DNA from: Streptomyces sp. P3
GTDB taxonomy: Bacteria; Actinomycetota; Actinomycetes; Streptomycetales; Streptomycetaceae
Assembly (NCBI GenBank): GCA_016893485.2
Contig: JAFEKX020000001.1
Location: 2,604,001-2,668,000, forward strand
Direction: 5' to 3'
DNA: 64,000 nucleotides
The notes below the pieces were generated by a model. That model ran no database searches. It was not told the DNA's origin and saw only the letters and a program-made list of their open reading frames with translations. Made by a program: the position numbers and the translations under genes. Shown one piece after another: positions 9,998 to 19,994 of this stretch (its first letter is position 1; each line of letters opens with the position of its first letter).

Positions 9998-10983
9998 AGG
10001 CCGCCGTCATCGAGTCCGTGGGCCGCGCCGTCGTCACCGAGGTCCCCGACCCGACGCCGGGCCCCCGCGAGGTCGTCGTCGAGGTCGCCGCCTGCGGGCT
10101 GTGCGGCACCGATCTGCACATCCTCCAGGGCGAGTTCGCGCCCAAGCTGCCGATCGTGCCGGGCCACGAGTTCGCCGGCGAGATCGTCGCGGTCGGCACC
10201 CAGGTCACCGAGGTCTCGGTCGGCGACCAGGTGGCCGTGGATCCATCGCTCTACTGCTTCGAGTGCCGGCAGTGCCGCAACGGCCACAACAACCTCTGCG
10301 AACGCTGGGCCGCGATCGGCGTCACCACGGCGGGCGGCGCGGCCCAGTACGCACTCGCCCCGGTGGCGAACTGCGTGAAGCTGCCCGAGCACGTGCGCAC
10401 CCAGGACGCGGCGCTCGTCGAACCCCTGTCGTGCGCGGTGCGCGGCTACGACGTCCTCAAGTCCCGCCTCGGCGCCCATGTGTTGATCTACGGCTCCGGG
10501 ACCATGGGGCTGATGATGCTGGAGCTGGCCAAGCGGACCGGCGCGGCGAGCGTCGACATCGTGGACCTGAACCCGGCCCGCCTGGAGACGGCCCGCACGC
10601 TCGGGGTCTCCGGTTCGGCGGCGAACGCGGACGAGCTGGACCGGCCGCAGGGCTGGGACCTCGTGGTCGACGCGACCGGCAACGCGGCGGCGATCCAGGA
10701 CGGCCTGGACCGGGTGGCGAAGGCGGGCACGTTCCTGCAGTTCGGGGTGGCCGACTACGCGACCCGGGTGTCGATCGACCCGTACCGCATCTACAACCAG
10801 GAGATCACCATCACCGGCTCCATGGCGGTGCTGCACAGCTTCGAGCGGGCGGCGGAGCTGTTCGCGAACGGCGTCCTCGACCCGGAGATCTTCATCAGCG
10901 ACCGGATCGAGCTGGAGCGGTATCCGCAGGCGCTGGAGCAGTTCGCGGCGGGAGTGGGGCGGAAGATCGTGGTGATTCCCTAG
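9994..10983 (+). CDS. Zinc-dependent alcohol (polyol-type) dehydrogenase
   Basis: A medium-chain dehydrogenase of 329 residues, intact. Catalytic zinc ligands are visible in CGLCGTDLH and GHEFAGEI. The structural zinc loop has four cysteines (CFECRQCRNGHNNLC). The Rossmann motif is IYGSGTMGLM. This is the sorbitol/threonine-dehydrogenase branch. Being last in the ABC operon, it probably oxidises the imported polyol or sugar alcohol, or a derivative of it. The exact substrate cannot be read from sequence. The start ATG overlaps the upstream stop (ATGA). Confidence 0.9.
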   Translation: MKAAVIESVGRAVVTEVPDPTPGPREVVVEVAACGLCGTDLHILQGEFAPKLPIVPGHEFAGEIVAVGTQVTEVSVGDQVAVDPSLYCFECRQCRNGHNNLCERWAAIGVTTAGGAAQYALAPVANCVKLPEHVRTQDAALVEPLSCAVRGYDVLKSRLGAHVLIYGSGTMGLMMLELAKRTGAASVDIVDLNPARLETARTLGVSGSAANADELDRPQGWDLVVDATGNAAAIQDGLDRVAKAGTFLQFGVADYATRVSIDPYRIYNQEITITGSMAVLHSFERAAELFANGVLDPEIFISDRIELERYPQALEQFAAGVGRKIVVIP

Positions 10984-11087
10984 CCCGCGGGCGGGACGCG
11001 GGAGGGTGTCGGGCCGGAATTTTCCCGGCTGGGCCAATTGGCCGCTTGGTAAGGGAACGGCAAAATGGTCTCGGTCGTTCACGAGTC

Positions 11088-12286
11088 ATGACAGCTATGA
11101 CCCCCGGCTCGAACATCCCTCTCTCCGCCGCCCGCGTGACGGTGGACGTCGCCGCCCCGGTGCGGCTCGACGTATCGGGCCTGCTGCTCACGGGCGACGG
11201 CAAGGTGCGCTCCGACGACGACTTCATCTTCTACAACCAGCCGACGGGCCCCGGCGTAACCTACCGCTCCGGCGGCGGTACGGCACCCGACGCGATCACC
11301 GTCGACACCGGCGCCGTCCCGCCGGGCATCGAGAAGATCGTCGTCACCGCCAGCCCGGACGCGGCCGGCCAGAGCTTCCAGGGCATCGAGCCCACGGCCA
11401 CGATCCGCGACGCGGACGACAACAGCGTCCTGGGCACCTTCACGCCCCCGCAGCTCGGCGCCGAGACAGCGCTCGTGGTCGTCGAGATCTACCTGCGCAA
11501 CGGCGTCTGGAAGGCCCGAGCGGTCGGCCAGGGGTATGCGAACGGCCTGGCGGGCATCGCCACGGACTTCGGCGTCTCGGTCGAGGAGCCGGCGGCGGCT
11601 CCGGCACCCGCACCGGTCGCCCCGCCCACCCCCGCGGTGCAGACCCCGGTGGCACCCCCGGCCCCCGTGAATCCCCCGCCGCCGCCCGCCGCGCCTCCGC
11701 TCGGGGCCGGAAAGATCAACCTCGACAAGGGCCGCGTCAGCCTCCAGAAGAACCAGACGGTGTCCCTGGTCAAGGGTGGCCGTCCGCTCCTCTCCCAGGT
11801 AAAGATGGGCCTCGGCTGGGAGCCCGCGTACCGCGGCAAGGACATCGACCTGGACGCCTCGGTCATCGCCTACGGCCCGCAGCGCAACCACATTGACAGC
11901 TGCTACTTCGGCAAGCTCTCGATCCTGAACGGCGCCATCAAGCACTCCGGGGACAATCTGACGGGCGAGGGCGGTGGTGACGACGAGGTGATCGTGGTCG
12001 ACCTCGGCCGCATCCCCAGGAGGTCACCGGCCTGGTCTTCACGGTCAACTCCTTCTCCGGCCAGAAGTTCACCGAGGTCGCCAAGGCCTACTGCCGCCTC
12101 CTGGACGCCGCGACCGGCGAGGAGCTGGTCCGCTTCGACCTCACCAACGCCGAGGCCCAGACCGGCGTCATGATGGCCAAGCTGGTGAAGCAGTTCTCCG
12201 GCGAGTGGGACATGACCGCGATGGGCAACTTCGTGAAGTCCCGCACGGTGCGCGGCATGGTCAAGCCGTCCGCCCAGGCACTCTGA
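11088..12286 (+). CDS. TerD-family protein, two TerD-like domains with Pro/Ala linker
   Basis: A cytoplasmic protein of the tellurium-resistance/stress TerD family. The first TerD-like domain (residues ~5-165) contains SDDDFIFYNQPTGP. A linker rich in Pro, Ala and Val follows (~168-205). The second TerD domain (~210-399) contains LGWEPAYRGKDIDLDAS and ends with a conserved FSGEWDMTAMG block. TerD domains bind calcium through acidic loops; their cellular role in Streptomyces is linked to stress and development but is unclear. The restored length is 399 residues. One C is missing near 12017. The ATG at 11088 lacks a clear ribosome site; ATG 11097 is an alternative. Confidence 0.88.
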
Positions 12287-12304
12287 GCAGTCCTACGACC
12301 GCTG

Positions 12305-12329
12305 CGGGCGCCCTGACCGAGGGCGCCCG
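12305..12329. terminator. Bidirectional terminator between TerD and TetR genes
   Basis: A 10-bp perfect stem (CGGGCGCCCT with AGGGCGCCCG) and a 5-base loop lie between two convergent genes. Its place supports ending the TetR gene at 12334 and not further downstream. Confidence 0.8.
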
Positions 12330-12333
12330 GCGT

Positions 12334-12913
12334 TCACTCCCCTGACCCGCGGGCCGTAGCCCGTCCGTCAGCAGGGACAGATAGCGGCGGATGAACTTCC
12401 CTGGCCGTCGGCCAGTTCGGAGGCCGTCGACACTCCGTGGGCCAGCCGCAGGACCTCGATCGGCTCGACGTCCTGACGCAGGGTGCCCTCCCGCTGCGCC
12501 GCCTCGACCAGTCGCTGCGCCGCCCCCTTCATGGACGTGCCGCAGGCGGTGAGCGCGGCCTGGCTGCCGTCCGTGACGGCCGAGCCGAGCAGGGTCTTCA
12601 TGCCGCGCACCTGGATCGTGCCGACGCAGACCTCGTACAGCCACTCCACCAGGGCCTCGCCCGGCGGGAGTTCCTTGGCGAGCTCGTCGGCTCGGGTGCC
12701 GAGGGCCTCGATCCGGTCGACGTAGGCCGCCTCCAGCAGGGCCCGCCGGGTCGGGAAGTGCCGGTACAGCGTGCCCGAGCCGACGCCCGCGCGCTTGGCG
12801 ATGTCGTCGAGGGACGCGTTCTCCCCGTGCTCGGCGAAGGACTCCGCCGCCACCTTCAGCAGTCGGTCGTAGTTGCGCCGGGCGTCCGCGCGCATGGGTC
12901 TGACCTGCGCCAT
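12334..12913 (-). CDS. TetR-family regulator of the adjacent DHA2 efflux gene
   Basis: A TetR repressor with N-terminal helix-turn-helix ASLDDIAKRAGVGSGTLYRHF at about residues 33-53 and an all-helical ligand domain. The restored length is 193 residues. The start is the ATG at 12913. Two Gs are missing near the 3' end (about 12402 and 12341). Restoring both ends the protein at the TCA at 12334, just before the shared terminator. Without the second, the frame would run on to 12261. It is divergent from a drug-efflux gene, and a 15-bp inverted repeat lies between the two. It very likely represses both genes and is released by a pump substrate. Confidence 0.88.
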
Positions 12914-12933
12914 CCAGATACTCCTTGCGAACC

Positions 12934-12980
12934 GGGGACTGTCTCCGTATCTTACCGAGTACTAAACGGAGACAGTCCCC
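12934..12980. promoter_or_regulatory. TetR operator: perfect 15-bp inverted repeat
   Basis: GGGGACTGTCTCCGT (12934-12948) and its exact complement ACGGAGACAGTCCCC (12966-12980) are separated by 17 bases. The element lies in the 147-base gap between the divergent tetR and efflux genes, 21 bases from the tetR start. The spacer contains likely -10 sequence for the pump, so binding would block both promoters. Confidence 0.85.
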
Positions 12981-13060
12981 GCTTACCGTTGTGTTCGTCG
13001 ACGGGCAGTCCGTGCTGCCCGCACGTCACCTACACGGGGACGCAAGACCGGGAGAACTCC

Positions 13061-14515
13061 ATGTCCACCCCGTCCGCACCGTCCACCACCGTCGATGATC
13101 CCTCCGCACCACCCCGACCCGCCAGGCTCGGCGCCGTCCTCTTCGCCGTCGTCACCGCCTATCTGATGGTCGGCGTCGACTCCACCGTCGTCAACGTCGC
13201 GCTGCCGGACATCCAGAAGGACCTCCACTTCAGCCCCACCGGCCTGTCCTGGGTCCTCAACGCCTACACGCTCGCCTTCGGTGGGCTGCTCCTGCTCGGC
13301 GGCCGGGTCGGCGACATCGCCGGCCGCCGCCGTACGCTCACGATCGGCGTCCTGCTCTTCGCCCTGTCCTCCCTGCTCGGCGGGCTCGCCACCGACAGCG
13401 TCTGGCTGCTCGCGGCCCGCGCGCTGCAGGGACTGGGCGCCGCCCTCATCGCGCCCAACACGCTCGCCCTGATCACCACCAACTTCCCGGAGGGCCCACG
13501 CCGTCACCACGCGCTCGGCATCTACTCCTCCATGGGCGGCATCGGCGCCTCGATCGGCCTGGTCATCGGCGGCATGCTCACCTCGTGGGCGTCCTGGCGC
13601 TGGTCCCTGCTCATCAACGTGCCGATCGGCGCCGCCGTCGCCCTGGCCCTGCCCCGCTTCGTCACCGAGACCCCGCGCCACGCGGGCCGGTTCGACGCGG
13701 CGGGCGCGCTCACCGGCACCGCCGGGATGACCTCGCTGGTGTACGCGTTCATCCGGGTCTCCTCGGACGGATGGGGCGACCTCCAGGCGCAGTTGGGGTT
13801 CAGCTCCGCGGCGGCCCTGCTCGCGGGCTTCGCCCTGGTCGAGTCCCGCGCCGCCCAACCCATCATGCCGCTGCGGCTGTTCGCGGACCGCAACCGCGCG
13901 GGCGGCTACGCGGGCGTCCTGCTGCTGCCCGCGGGCATGTTCGGCGCGTTCTACTTCCTCACCCTGATCAGCCAACGGGTCCTGGACTACAGCCCGTTGC
14001 GCGCGGGCCTCGCGTTCCTGCCGATGACCCTGGCGATGTTCACGGTGGTCCGCCTCGTCCCGCGGCTGCTGGCCCGCCACGGCACCAAGCCGGTCCTGCT
14101 CACCGGCATGACCCTGATCGTCGTGTCGGCGGGCTGGCTGTGGCAACTCCGGCCCGGCGACGGCTACTTGACCGGTCTGCTCGGCCCGCTGCTCCTGATG
14201 GGCATCGGTGTCGGCATGAGCTTCATGCCCCTGAACGCGACGATCCTCGCGGGCATCGCGCCCCGGGAGGCGGGCGCCGCCGCCTCGGGCCTGCTGCAGA
14301 CCCTCCAGTGGCTCGGCGGCACCCTGGGCCTGTCCGTGCTGGTCACCGTCTTCGGTACGGCGACCCGGCACGCGACCGGATCGCCGTCCGAGATCCTCGT
14401 CCACGGCTCGGCCCGGGCGTTCGGCGTCGGTGCGCTGATCGCCCTGGCGGCGCTGCTGGTGGCGGCACTCGTGATCACCGGAAGGAAGGCCGAGAGGACC
14501 GGCGGGACGGTCTAG
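13061..14515 (+). CDS. DHA2-family MFS multidrug efflux transporter (14 TM)
   Basis: A drug:proton antiporter of 484 residues in one open frame. The hydrophobic profile fits 14 helices. It has the DHA2 start motif [11 protein letters not shown] in the variant [18 protein letters not shown], motif A as [12 protein letters not shown], and motif C-like [13 protein letters not shown] in helix 5. It closely resembles the EmrB/QacA proteins found beside TetR genes. The start is the ATG at 13061. Its stop overlaps the acdS stop on the other strand through CTAG. It is controlled by the neighbouring TetR through the operator at 12934-12980. Confidence 0.92.
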   Translation: MSTPSAPSTTVDDPSAPPRPARLGAVLFAVVTAYLMVGVDSTVVNVALPDIQKDLHFSPTGLSWVLNAYTLAFGGLLLLGGRVGDIAGRRRTLTIGVLLFALSSLLGGLATDSVWLLAARALQGLGAALIAPNTLALITTNFPEGPRRHHALGIYSSMGGIGASIGLVIGGMLTSWASWRWSLLINVPIGAAVALALPRFVTETPRHAGRFDAAGALTGTAGMTSLVYAFIRVSSDGWGDLQAQLGFSSAAALLAGFALVESRAAQPIMPLRLFADRNRAGGYAGVLLLPAGMFGAFYFLTLISQRVLDYSPLRAGLAFLPMTLAMFTVVRLVPRLLARHGTKPVLLTGMTLIVVSAGWLWQLRPGDGYLTGLLGPLLLMGIGVGMSFMPLNATILAGIAPREAGAAASGLLQTLQWLGGTLGLSVLVTVFGTATRHATGSPSEILVHGSARAFGVGALIALAALLVAALVITGRKAERTGGTV

Positions 14516-15529
14516 AACAGGGCGCTGTAGGCGTTCAGCGCGGGCTGGCCGCCGAGGTGGGCGTACAGGACGGTGGAGTCGGCGGAAATCTCGCCGCGCG
14601 CGACCAGGTCGATCATCCCCGCCATCGACTTGCCCTCGTACACGGGGTCGGTGACCATCCCCTCGGTGCGGGCGGCGAGGCGCATCGCCTCCAGGGTGGT
14701 CTCGTCCGGGATGCCGTAGACGCCGGCGTGGTAGCGGTCGTCGAGTTCGACGTCGTCCACGGTCAACTCCCCCTTCACACCGATCAGTTGGCCGGTACCG
14801 TGGGCGATGCGGGCCACCTGCTCGCGGGTCTCGGCGGGCTTCGCCGAGGCGTCGATGCCGAGCACCCGGCGCCCACGGCCACCCGCCTCCTCGATCGCCC
14901 TGAACCCCGCGACCATGCCGGCCTGGGTGGAACCGGTCACCGAGCACACCACCACAGTGTCGAAGAAGACGCCCAACTCTTGCTCCTGCTCGGCGACTTC
15001 GTACGCCCAGTTGGCGAAGCCGAGGCCGCCGAGCGGGTGGTCGGAGGCGCCGGCCGGGATGGCGTACGGCTTGCCGCCGCCCTCCTCGACCTCGCGCAGC
15101 GCCAGCTCCCAGCTCTCCTTGAAGCCGATGCCGAACCCGGCCTTCACCAGGCGTACGTCCGCTCCAGCGAGGCGGCTGATCAGGATGTTGCCGACCTTGT
15201 CGTAGACGGAGTCGGGCCACTCCACCCAACTCTCCTGGATCAGCACGCACTTGAGGCCCCGCGCGGGCGGCGCAGGCGGCGACCTGGCGGGTGTGGTTGG
15301 ACTGCACGCCGCCGATCGAGACGAGGGTGTCGCAGCCCTTCGCGAGGGCGTCGGCGACGACGTACTCCAGCTTGCGGGTCTTGTTGCCGCCGTACGCCAC
15401 ACCGGAGTTGCAGTCCTCCCGCTTGGCCCACAGGGCGGCGCCGCCGAGGTGGGCGGTGAGGCGCTCCAGCGGGTGGACGGGCGAGGGACCGAAGAGGAGG
15501 GGGTAACGGTCGTACGAGGAAAGGGACAT
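14512..15529 (-). CDS. acdS: 1-aminocyclopropane-1-carboxylate (ACC) deaminase
   Basis: A PLP enzyme that cleaves the ethylene precursor ACC to 2-oxobutyrate and ammonia. The PLP lysine is in [11 protein letters not shown] (Lys51 in the Pseudomonas numbering) and the substrate loop is [12 protein letters not shown]. Two positions that separate true ACC deaminase from D-cysteine desulfhydrase are present: Glu in VYEGKSM (Glu295) and Leu in YAHLGG (Leu322). The restored length is 338 residues, exactly that of known AcdS. The frame changes once, near 15258, where one extra G sits in a G run. The gene lies 38 bases after a GntR regulator on the same strand. Confidence 0.92.
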
Positions 15530-15567
15530 GGAGGTTCTCCCGGGTCGCTGGTCGGTCGGGGCGCGGG

Positions 15568-16214
15568 TCAGTCGGTGTCGGCGAGGCCTTCGAGGCCCCG
15601 CCAGATCTCCGCCGTCACGCGGACCGCGTCGTCCACGTCGCCCTCGGCGCACGCCTCGATGAGGCGCTCGTGCAGGCCTGCCGAACGGCAGGTGCCGCCC
15701 TCGCCGAAGCGTCGTCGCTCCAGCCGGCGGATGAGGGGGTGTAGCGGGCGACGGTGGCGGCCGCGGCGCGGTTGCCGCTGACGTGGACCAGGACGTCGTG
15801 CAGTTCGTCGTCGGCGCGCAGCGCGGCGTCCACGTCACCGGCGCGCACGGCCGCCGCGAACCGGTCGTTGGCCGCGCGCATCACGTCGACGTCCGCGCCC
15901 CGCAAGAGGGGTACGGCGATCCGCGTCACCAACTCGTGCAGGGCACCGACGACGGCCGCCGCGTCCCGTACGTCGGCGGCCACGACCGGGGTCACCCGGG
16001 TGTAGCTCTGCGGCTTGCTCTCCAGGAGCCCGTCGTCCACGAGCCGCGAGAACGCCTCCCGCACGGGCGCCCGGGACAGCCCGAGCCGCTCGGCCAGCTC
16101 GGCGTCGCGCACCACCGCGCCGGGTTCGATCTCCCCGGCGACGATGGCGTCACGGATCGCTTCGTAGGCGCGGTCCCTGAGCAGGGTGCGGCGGACGGGC
16201 CGTAGGGCTTCCAT
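15568..16214 (-). CDS. GntR-family (FadR/FCD) regulator upstream of acdS
   Basis: A repressor with an N-terminal GntR winged helix ([20 protein letters not shown]) and a C-terminal helical FCD ligand domain. The latter shows the usual Asp/His metal-site residues in [15 protein letters not shown]. The restored length is 215 residues. One C is missing from a run near 15738. The start is the ATG at 16214. It is the first gene of a two-gene unit with acdS and probably controls it in response to ACC or another amino acid. Confidence 0.88.
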
Positions 16215-16224
16215 GGCCGTAATG

Positions 16225-16242
16225 CTAGAACTGAAATGTTAG
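16225..16242. promoter_or_regulatory. Candidate GntR operator
   Basis: CTAGAACTGAAATGTTAG is an imperfect inverted repeat about 10 bases upstream of the GntR start. The AT-rich sequence stands out in this GC-rich DNA and suits an autoregulatory site overlapping the promoter. Confidence 0.3.
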
Positions 16243-16263
16243 ATGTCAATGCCTCCTGGTGGC

Positions 16264-16743
16264 TCAGGCGGCCCAGGGCCAGTCCGCGTCCCGGGCCGAC
16301 TCGAGGAGCGGGACCATCCGGAAGGCCGCGTCCGAGAGGCCGCCGAAGGTGTGCCGGTTGCCCCGGCCGGACGGGCCGTGGCCTACCCGGTACCCGGCGA
16401 GGTTCCAGGTGTAGACCGGCACGTGGGCCGGGACCTGCTCGGTCGGGTCGCCGTGCAGGTGGTGCGTGTACTGCTCGTCGGTGACGATCAGCACCCGGTC
16501 CTGGCCCCGGTAGTGCGCGCGGACCGCCGAGGTCGTGTCGGTGCCGCCCAAGTCGCCGAAGCGGCCCAGGACCTTGAGCACCGACTCGCCCGCGCCGAGG
16601 TCCAGGCGCCTGCTGGTCGTACCGAACTCGACGAGGTCCGCGTCCACCGCCCGCAGCGCGAGCGCCGTGCCGAAGATCGCCGCCGCGTCGGCCCGGTTCA
16701 GCTCCGAGCGGTCGGTAAGTCCAGCACTACACGCCGGCCCCAA
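16264..16743 (-). pseudogene. C-terminal fragment of a TROVE-domain (Ro60-like) protein
   Basis: The frame contains the C-terminal von Willebrand A-like half of actinobacterial TROVE proteins: RSELNRADAAAIFGTALALRA, RFGDLGGTDTTSAVR, VLIVTDEQY and GNRHTFGGLSDAAFRM. The ring-forming HEAT-repeat N-terminal part that binds Y RNA is absent, and the phosphatase gene ends only ~35 bases upstream. No ribosome site or convincing start is visible. A neighbouring frame just upstream still reads GRRVVLDL, which resembles the strand before the lost metal-site motif. This looks like a deletion remnant, though a misassembly could give the same picture. Confidence 0.7.
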
Positions 16744-16777
16744 AATCGGACAGGCTCACCCGTTCGAGTGACGTGTG

Positions 16778-18232
16778 CTACCGCCGCTGCCGCTTCCAAG
16801 GCCCCGTGATCGCCAGCATGATCCCCGGCGTCTGGATGTTCGCGTACAGGGTCTTGCCGTCGGGTGAGAAGGTTACCCCGGTGAACTCGCTGAACTCCGG
16901 CTTCTCCGCGGTGCCGATGTTGAGTTCGTTGCGGGCGATCGGGTAGGTGCGGCCGGAGTCGGTCGCGCCGAACAGGTGCTGGACGCCCTCGCCGTCCTCG
17001 GCGATGACGAGGCCGCCGTAGGGGAGACGGTGATGTTGTCGGGGCCGTCGAACGCGCCGTCCACGGACGGGTTCGGGTTGACGCCGATGAGGACCTTGAG
17101 GGTGAGGGTGCGGCGCTTGGGGTCGTAGAACCAGACGGCGCCGTCGTGCTGGACGGGGCTCTCCGTGCGGGCGTACGAGGAGACGATGTACGTGCCGCCG
17201 TCACCCCACCACATGCCCTCCAGCTTGCGGGCGCGGGTGACCTGGCCGGCGGTGAACTGCTTGCGGACGGACACGGTCTTCGCGTCGCGGTCGGGGACGT
17301 CGACCCAGTCGACGCCGTAGACCGTGCCGATCTTCGTGGCGCGGGAGAGGTCGTCGATGAACTTGCCGCCGGAGTCGAAGCACTTGAAGGCCTGGAGGAC
17401 CCCCGCGTCGTCGGCGAGGGTGCGGAGCTTGCCGCGGCCGTGGTGGAAGTGCTCCGGCGGGGTCCAGCGGTAGAGGAGGCCGTTCGGGCCGGACGCGTCC
17501 TCGGTGAGGTAGAGGTGGCCGCGCTTCGGGTCGACGACGACCGCTTCGTGGGCGTAGCGGCCAAGTGCCTTGATCGGCTTGGGGTTCCGGTTGGCGCGGC
17601 GGTCGACGGGGTCGACCTCGAAGACGTAACCGTGGTCCTTGGTGAAGCCGTTGGTGCCGGCCCTGTCCTCGGTCTCCTCGCAGGTGAGCCAGGTGTCCCA
17701 AGGGGTGTTGCCGCCCGCGCAGTTGGTGGCGGTACCGGCGATGCCGACCCACTCGGCGACGTGGTCGCGGCGGACCTCGACGACCGTGCAGCCGCCGGCC
17801 GCGGCGGGGTCGTAGACGAGGCCCTCGGTGAGCGGGACGGGGTGGGGCCACTGGGCGCGGGGGCCGGCCAGCTCATGGTTGTTGACGAGGAGGGTGGCGC
17901 CGCGCGGGCCGTCGAAGGTGGACGTGCCGTCGTGGTTGGAGGGTGAACTCCCCTGATTCCAGCTTGGTTTTGCCGCTGTGGGTGATGACGCGGTAGGTGA
18001 AGCCGGCGGGCAGGGCGAGAAGGCCGTCCGGGTCGGCGATCAGCGGGCCATAGCCGACGCCGGGGTGCCCGTGTCCGTGGCCGTGTCCGTAATCGGCCGC
18101 CGACTCGGTGTCGGAGTCGGTGGCGGCGAGGGCGTTGGGCGCGGTGGCGAGGGCGCCGACGCTGCCCGCCAGCGCGACCCCGGCACCTGTCATCGCGGAC
18201 TTGGCGGTGAAATCCCTGCGGGTGAGCGACAT
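16778..18232 (-). CDS. PhoX-type (DUF839) secreted phosphatase
   Basis: A Tat-exported phosphatase of the DUF839/PhoX family, a beta-propeller enzyme that uses calcium and iron. The signal peptide carries twin arginines (LTRRDFTAKS) and ends at PNALA. Family blocks include SNHDGTSTFDGPRGATLL, TWLTCEETEDRAG, GRYAHEAVVVDP and LYLTEDASG. The restored length is 485 residues, the size of the shorter PhoX group. Two Cs are missing near 17950 and one near 17022. The start is the ATG at 18232. A PHO box lies 68 bases upstream, so expression probably follows phosphate starvation through PhoP. Confidence 0.9.
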
Positions 18233-18299
18233 GGTGTCTCCTGTGACGGTGGGTGTGCCGTGGAGGGTGGCGGACCTCGGTCGGCGCCACGCTCCCGCC

Positions 18300-18321
18300 C
18301 ATGCCTGAACACGAGTTGAAC
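18300..18321 (-). promoter_or_regulatory. PHO box (PhoP direct repeats) upstream of phoX-like gene
   Basis: On the gene strand two adjacent 11-base units read GTTCAACTCGT and GTTCAGGCATG. Each begins with GTTCA, as PhoP direct-repeat units of Streptomyces do, and they are in exact 11-base register. The position is 68-89 bases before the phosphatase start. Confidence 0.65.
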
Positions 18322-18426
18322 ACCGGCCGACTTCTCCGGGCTCTCTTCCATGAATCCGTCTGCGCCCGGCCACGAAGCCGTATGCGCTCACCCAAGGGAT
18401 TCAAAAGCCGCCAGGGCCGCGTCGGC

Positions 18427-19862
18427 TCAACTCCCTTGCTGGGAGCGCGCCTTGAAGGCCGCCTTGCGTGCTTCCTTCGCGATCCGCTTGTCGGGGTGCA
18501 GGCGGCCCATCGCCTCCAGGACGTCCGCGGTCGCCGGGTGGTCGACCCGCCAGGCCGCGGCGAAGAAGCCGTTGTGCTGCTGGGCGAGGCCCTCGACCAG
18601 GGCCTGGAGCTCCTCGGAGTTGCCCTCGGCGGCGAGCTGGGCGGCGACCGTGTCGACGGTCAGCCAGAACACCAGGTCCTCGGAGGGCGCCGGGACGTCG
18701 CTCGCGCCGTGCTCGCTCAGCCAGACCCGGGCGAGGCCGCCCAGCTCGGGGTCGTCGAGCACCGCGCGCAGAGCGGGCTCGGCCTCCGCCCCGACGAGGG
18801 AGAGCGCCTGCTGGCAGAGCAGCCGCCGCAGGGGTGCGCCGGGGTCGCCGCCGCGGGCCGCGGCGAGCAACTCCCCCTGCCGCGGCGAGGGGTTCACGAC
18901 CGGCCAGCCACTGCTCGATCTCGGCCTGCGCCGCCCGCTGCGGGAACCGCGACGTCCCGTCGAGCAGCGCGTCCGCGCCCTTGTCCGCGAGATCTCCTAC
19001 GGCGGGGGCGGCGAAGCCCGCTTCGAGGAGGCGGGCGCGGAGGCCGTAGAGGCCGAGGGGGTGAGGCGGACCATGCCGTAGCGGGTGACGTCGGTCTCGT
19101 CGACGGTGGCCGCGGGGCCCTCGCCGGGTTCGTCGGCGTCGGCCATGAGGGCCTCGTCGACGGGCTGGTACTCGACGATGCCGACCGGTGCGAGCAGCCG
19201 GAACTGGTCGTCCAGGCGCATCATCGCGTCGGAGACCTGCTCCAGGACGTCGTTGGTGGGCTCGCCCATGTCGCTGGGGACGATCATCGAGGCGGCGAGC
19301 GCGGGCAGCGGGACGGGTCCGTCGCCGGGGCCGTCCTCGTTGACGGTGAGGAGGTAGAGGTTGCCGAGGACGCCGTCGAGGAACTCGGCCTCCGCCTCGG
19401 GGTCCCAGTCGAGTGACGAGAAATCGACCTCGCCGCCGTCGTCCATGGCGTCGACAAGACCGTCCAGATCGGGCACGCTCGCGTCCGCGAGGAGGGTGTC
19501 GAGGGCGCCGAGCCAGACCGCGAGGACGTCGTTCGGCGAGCCGGAGGTGAGCTGGGCCAGCTCCTCGCCGGCCGTGACGGTGCCCTCGTCCTCGTCGACG
19601 ACCTCGACGAGCCCGGTGTCGACGGCGACCCGCCAGGCCTCGCTGGCGTCGGCCGCGGCGTCGTCGCCGGTCAGCCCGAGGAGCTCGGCCGCGGCGGGCA
19701 GCTGCTCGTCGACAAGGCTGCCACCGGCGTCGATCCGGGTGTCGGGGCCGGCCCAGCGGGCCAGTTGTGCGGCGCGGGAGAGCAGGGGGTGGACAGCGCG
19801 TCGCGCGCCAGCTCCGCTTCGGAGTGCAGCCGCACCGGCGGCAAGGGGGAGCTGTCTGACAT
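18427..19862 (-). CDS. Conserved hypothetical protein, about 478 residues
   Basis: I do not recognise a named family. The product is acidic and largely helical, with no signal peptide or membrane segment. The middle has an acid-rich stretch (DDGGEVDFSSLDWDPEAEAE). The last ~150 residues look like helical repeats (RRLLCQQALSLVGAEAEPALR, RVDHPATADVLEAMGRLHPD). The start is the ATG at 19862, with AGGAG 9 bases before it. The frame changes three times: one base lost near 19800, one C lost near 19058, one extra G near 18884. It stands alone between the phosphatase and the exonuclease. Confidence 0.65.
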
Positions 19863-19961
19863 CGGCGGGATCTCCTAGGGCGCCTCGATGGCCGTACGAC
19901 GGCCGTACACGACACACGACTCAGCCGCTCAGCCTAGACGGATTTCGACCCATGCCGCCCG

Positions 19962-19994
19962 GTTCATGTGCTGGCCACATGGTGTCCATGGCTG
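19962..19994 (+). promoter_or_regulatory. Candidate PHO box upstream of the secreted nuclease
   Basis: Three adjacent 11-base units begin GTTCA (19962), GGCCA (19973) and GTCCA (19984). The register matches PhoP repeats, but the second and third units are degenerate. A TTGACA hexamer follows at 20000. Extracellular nucleases are a known class of PhoP targets, so the assignment is plausible. Confidence 0.4.

Noticed and set aside
12261..12333. TetR extension overlapping the TerD gene
   Set aside because: Adding one G near 12341 gives a stop at 12334, directly before the bidirectional terminator, which fits family length.
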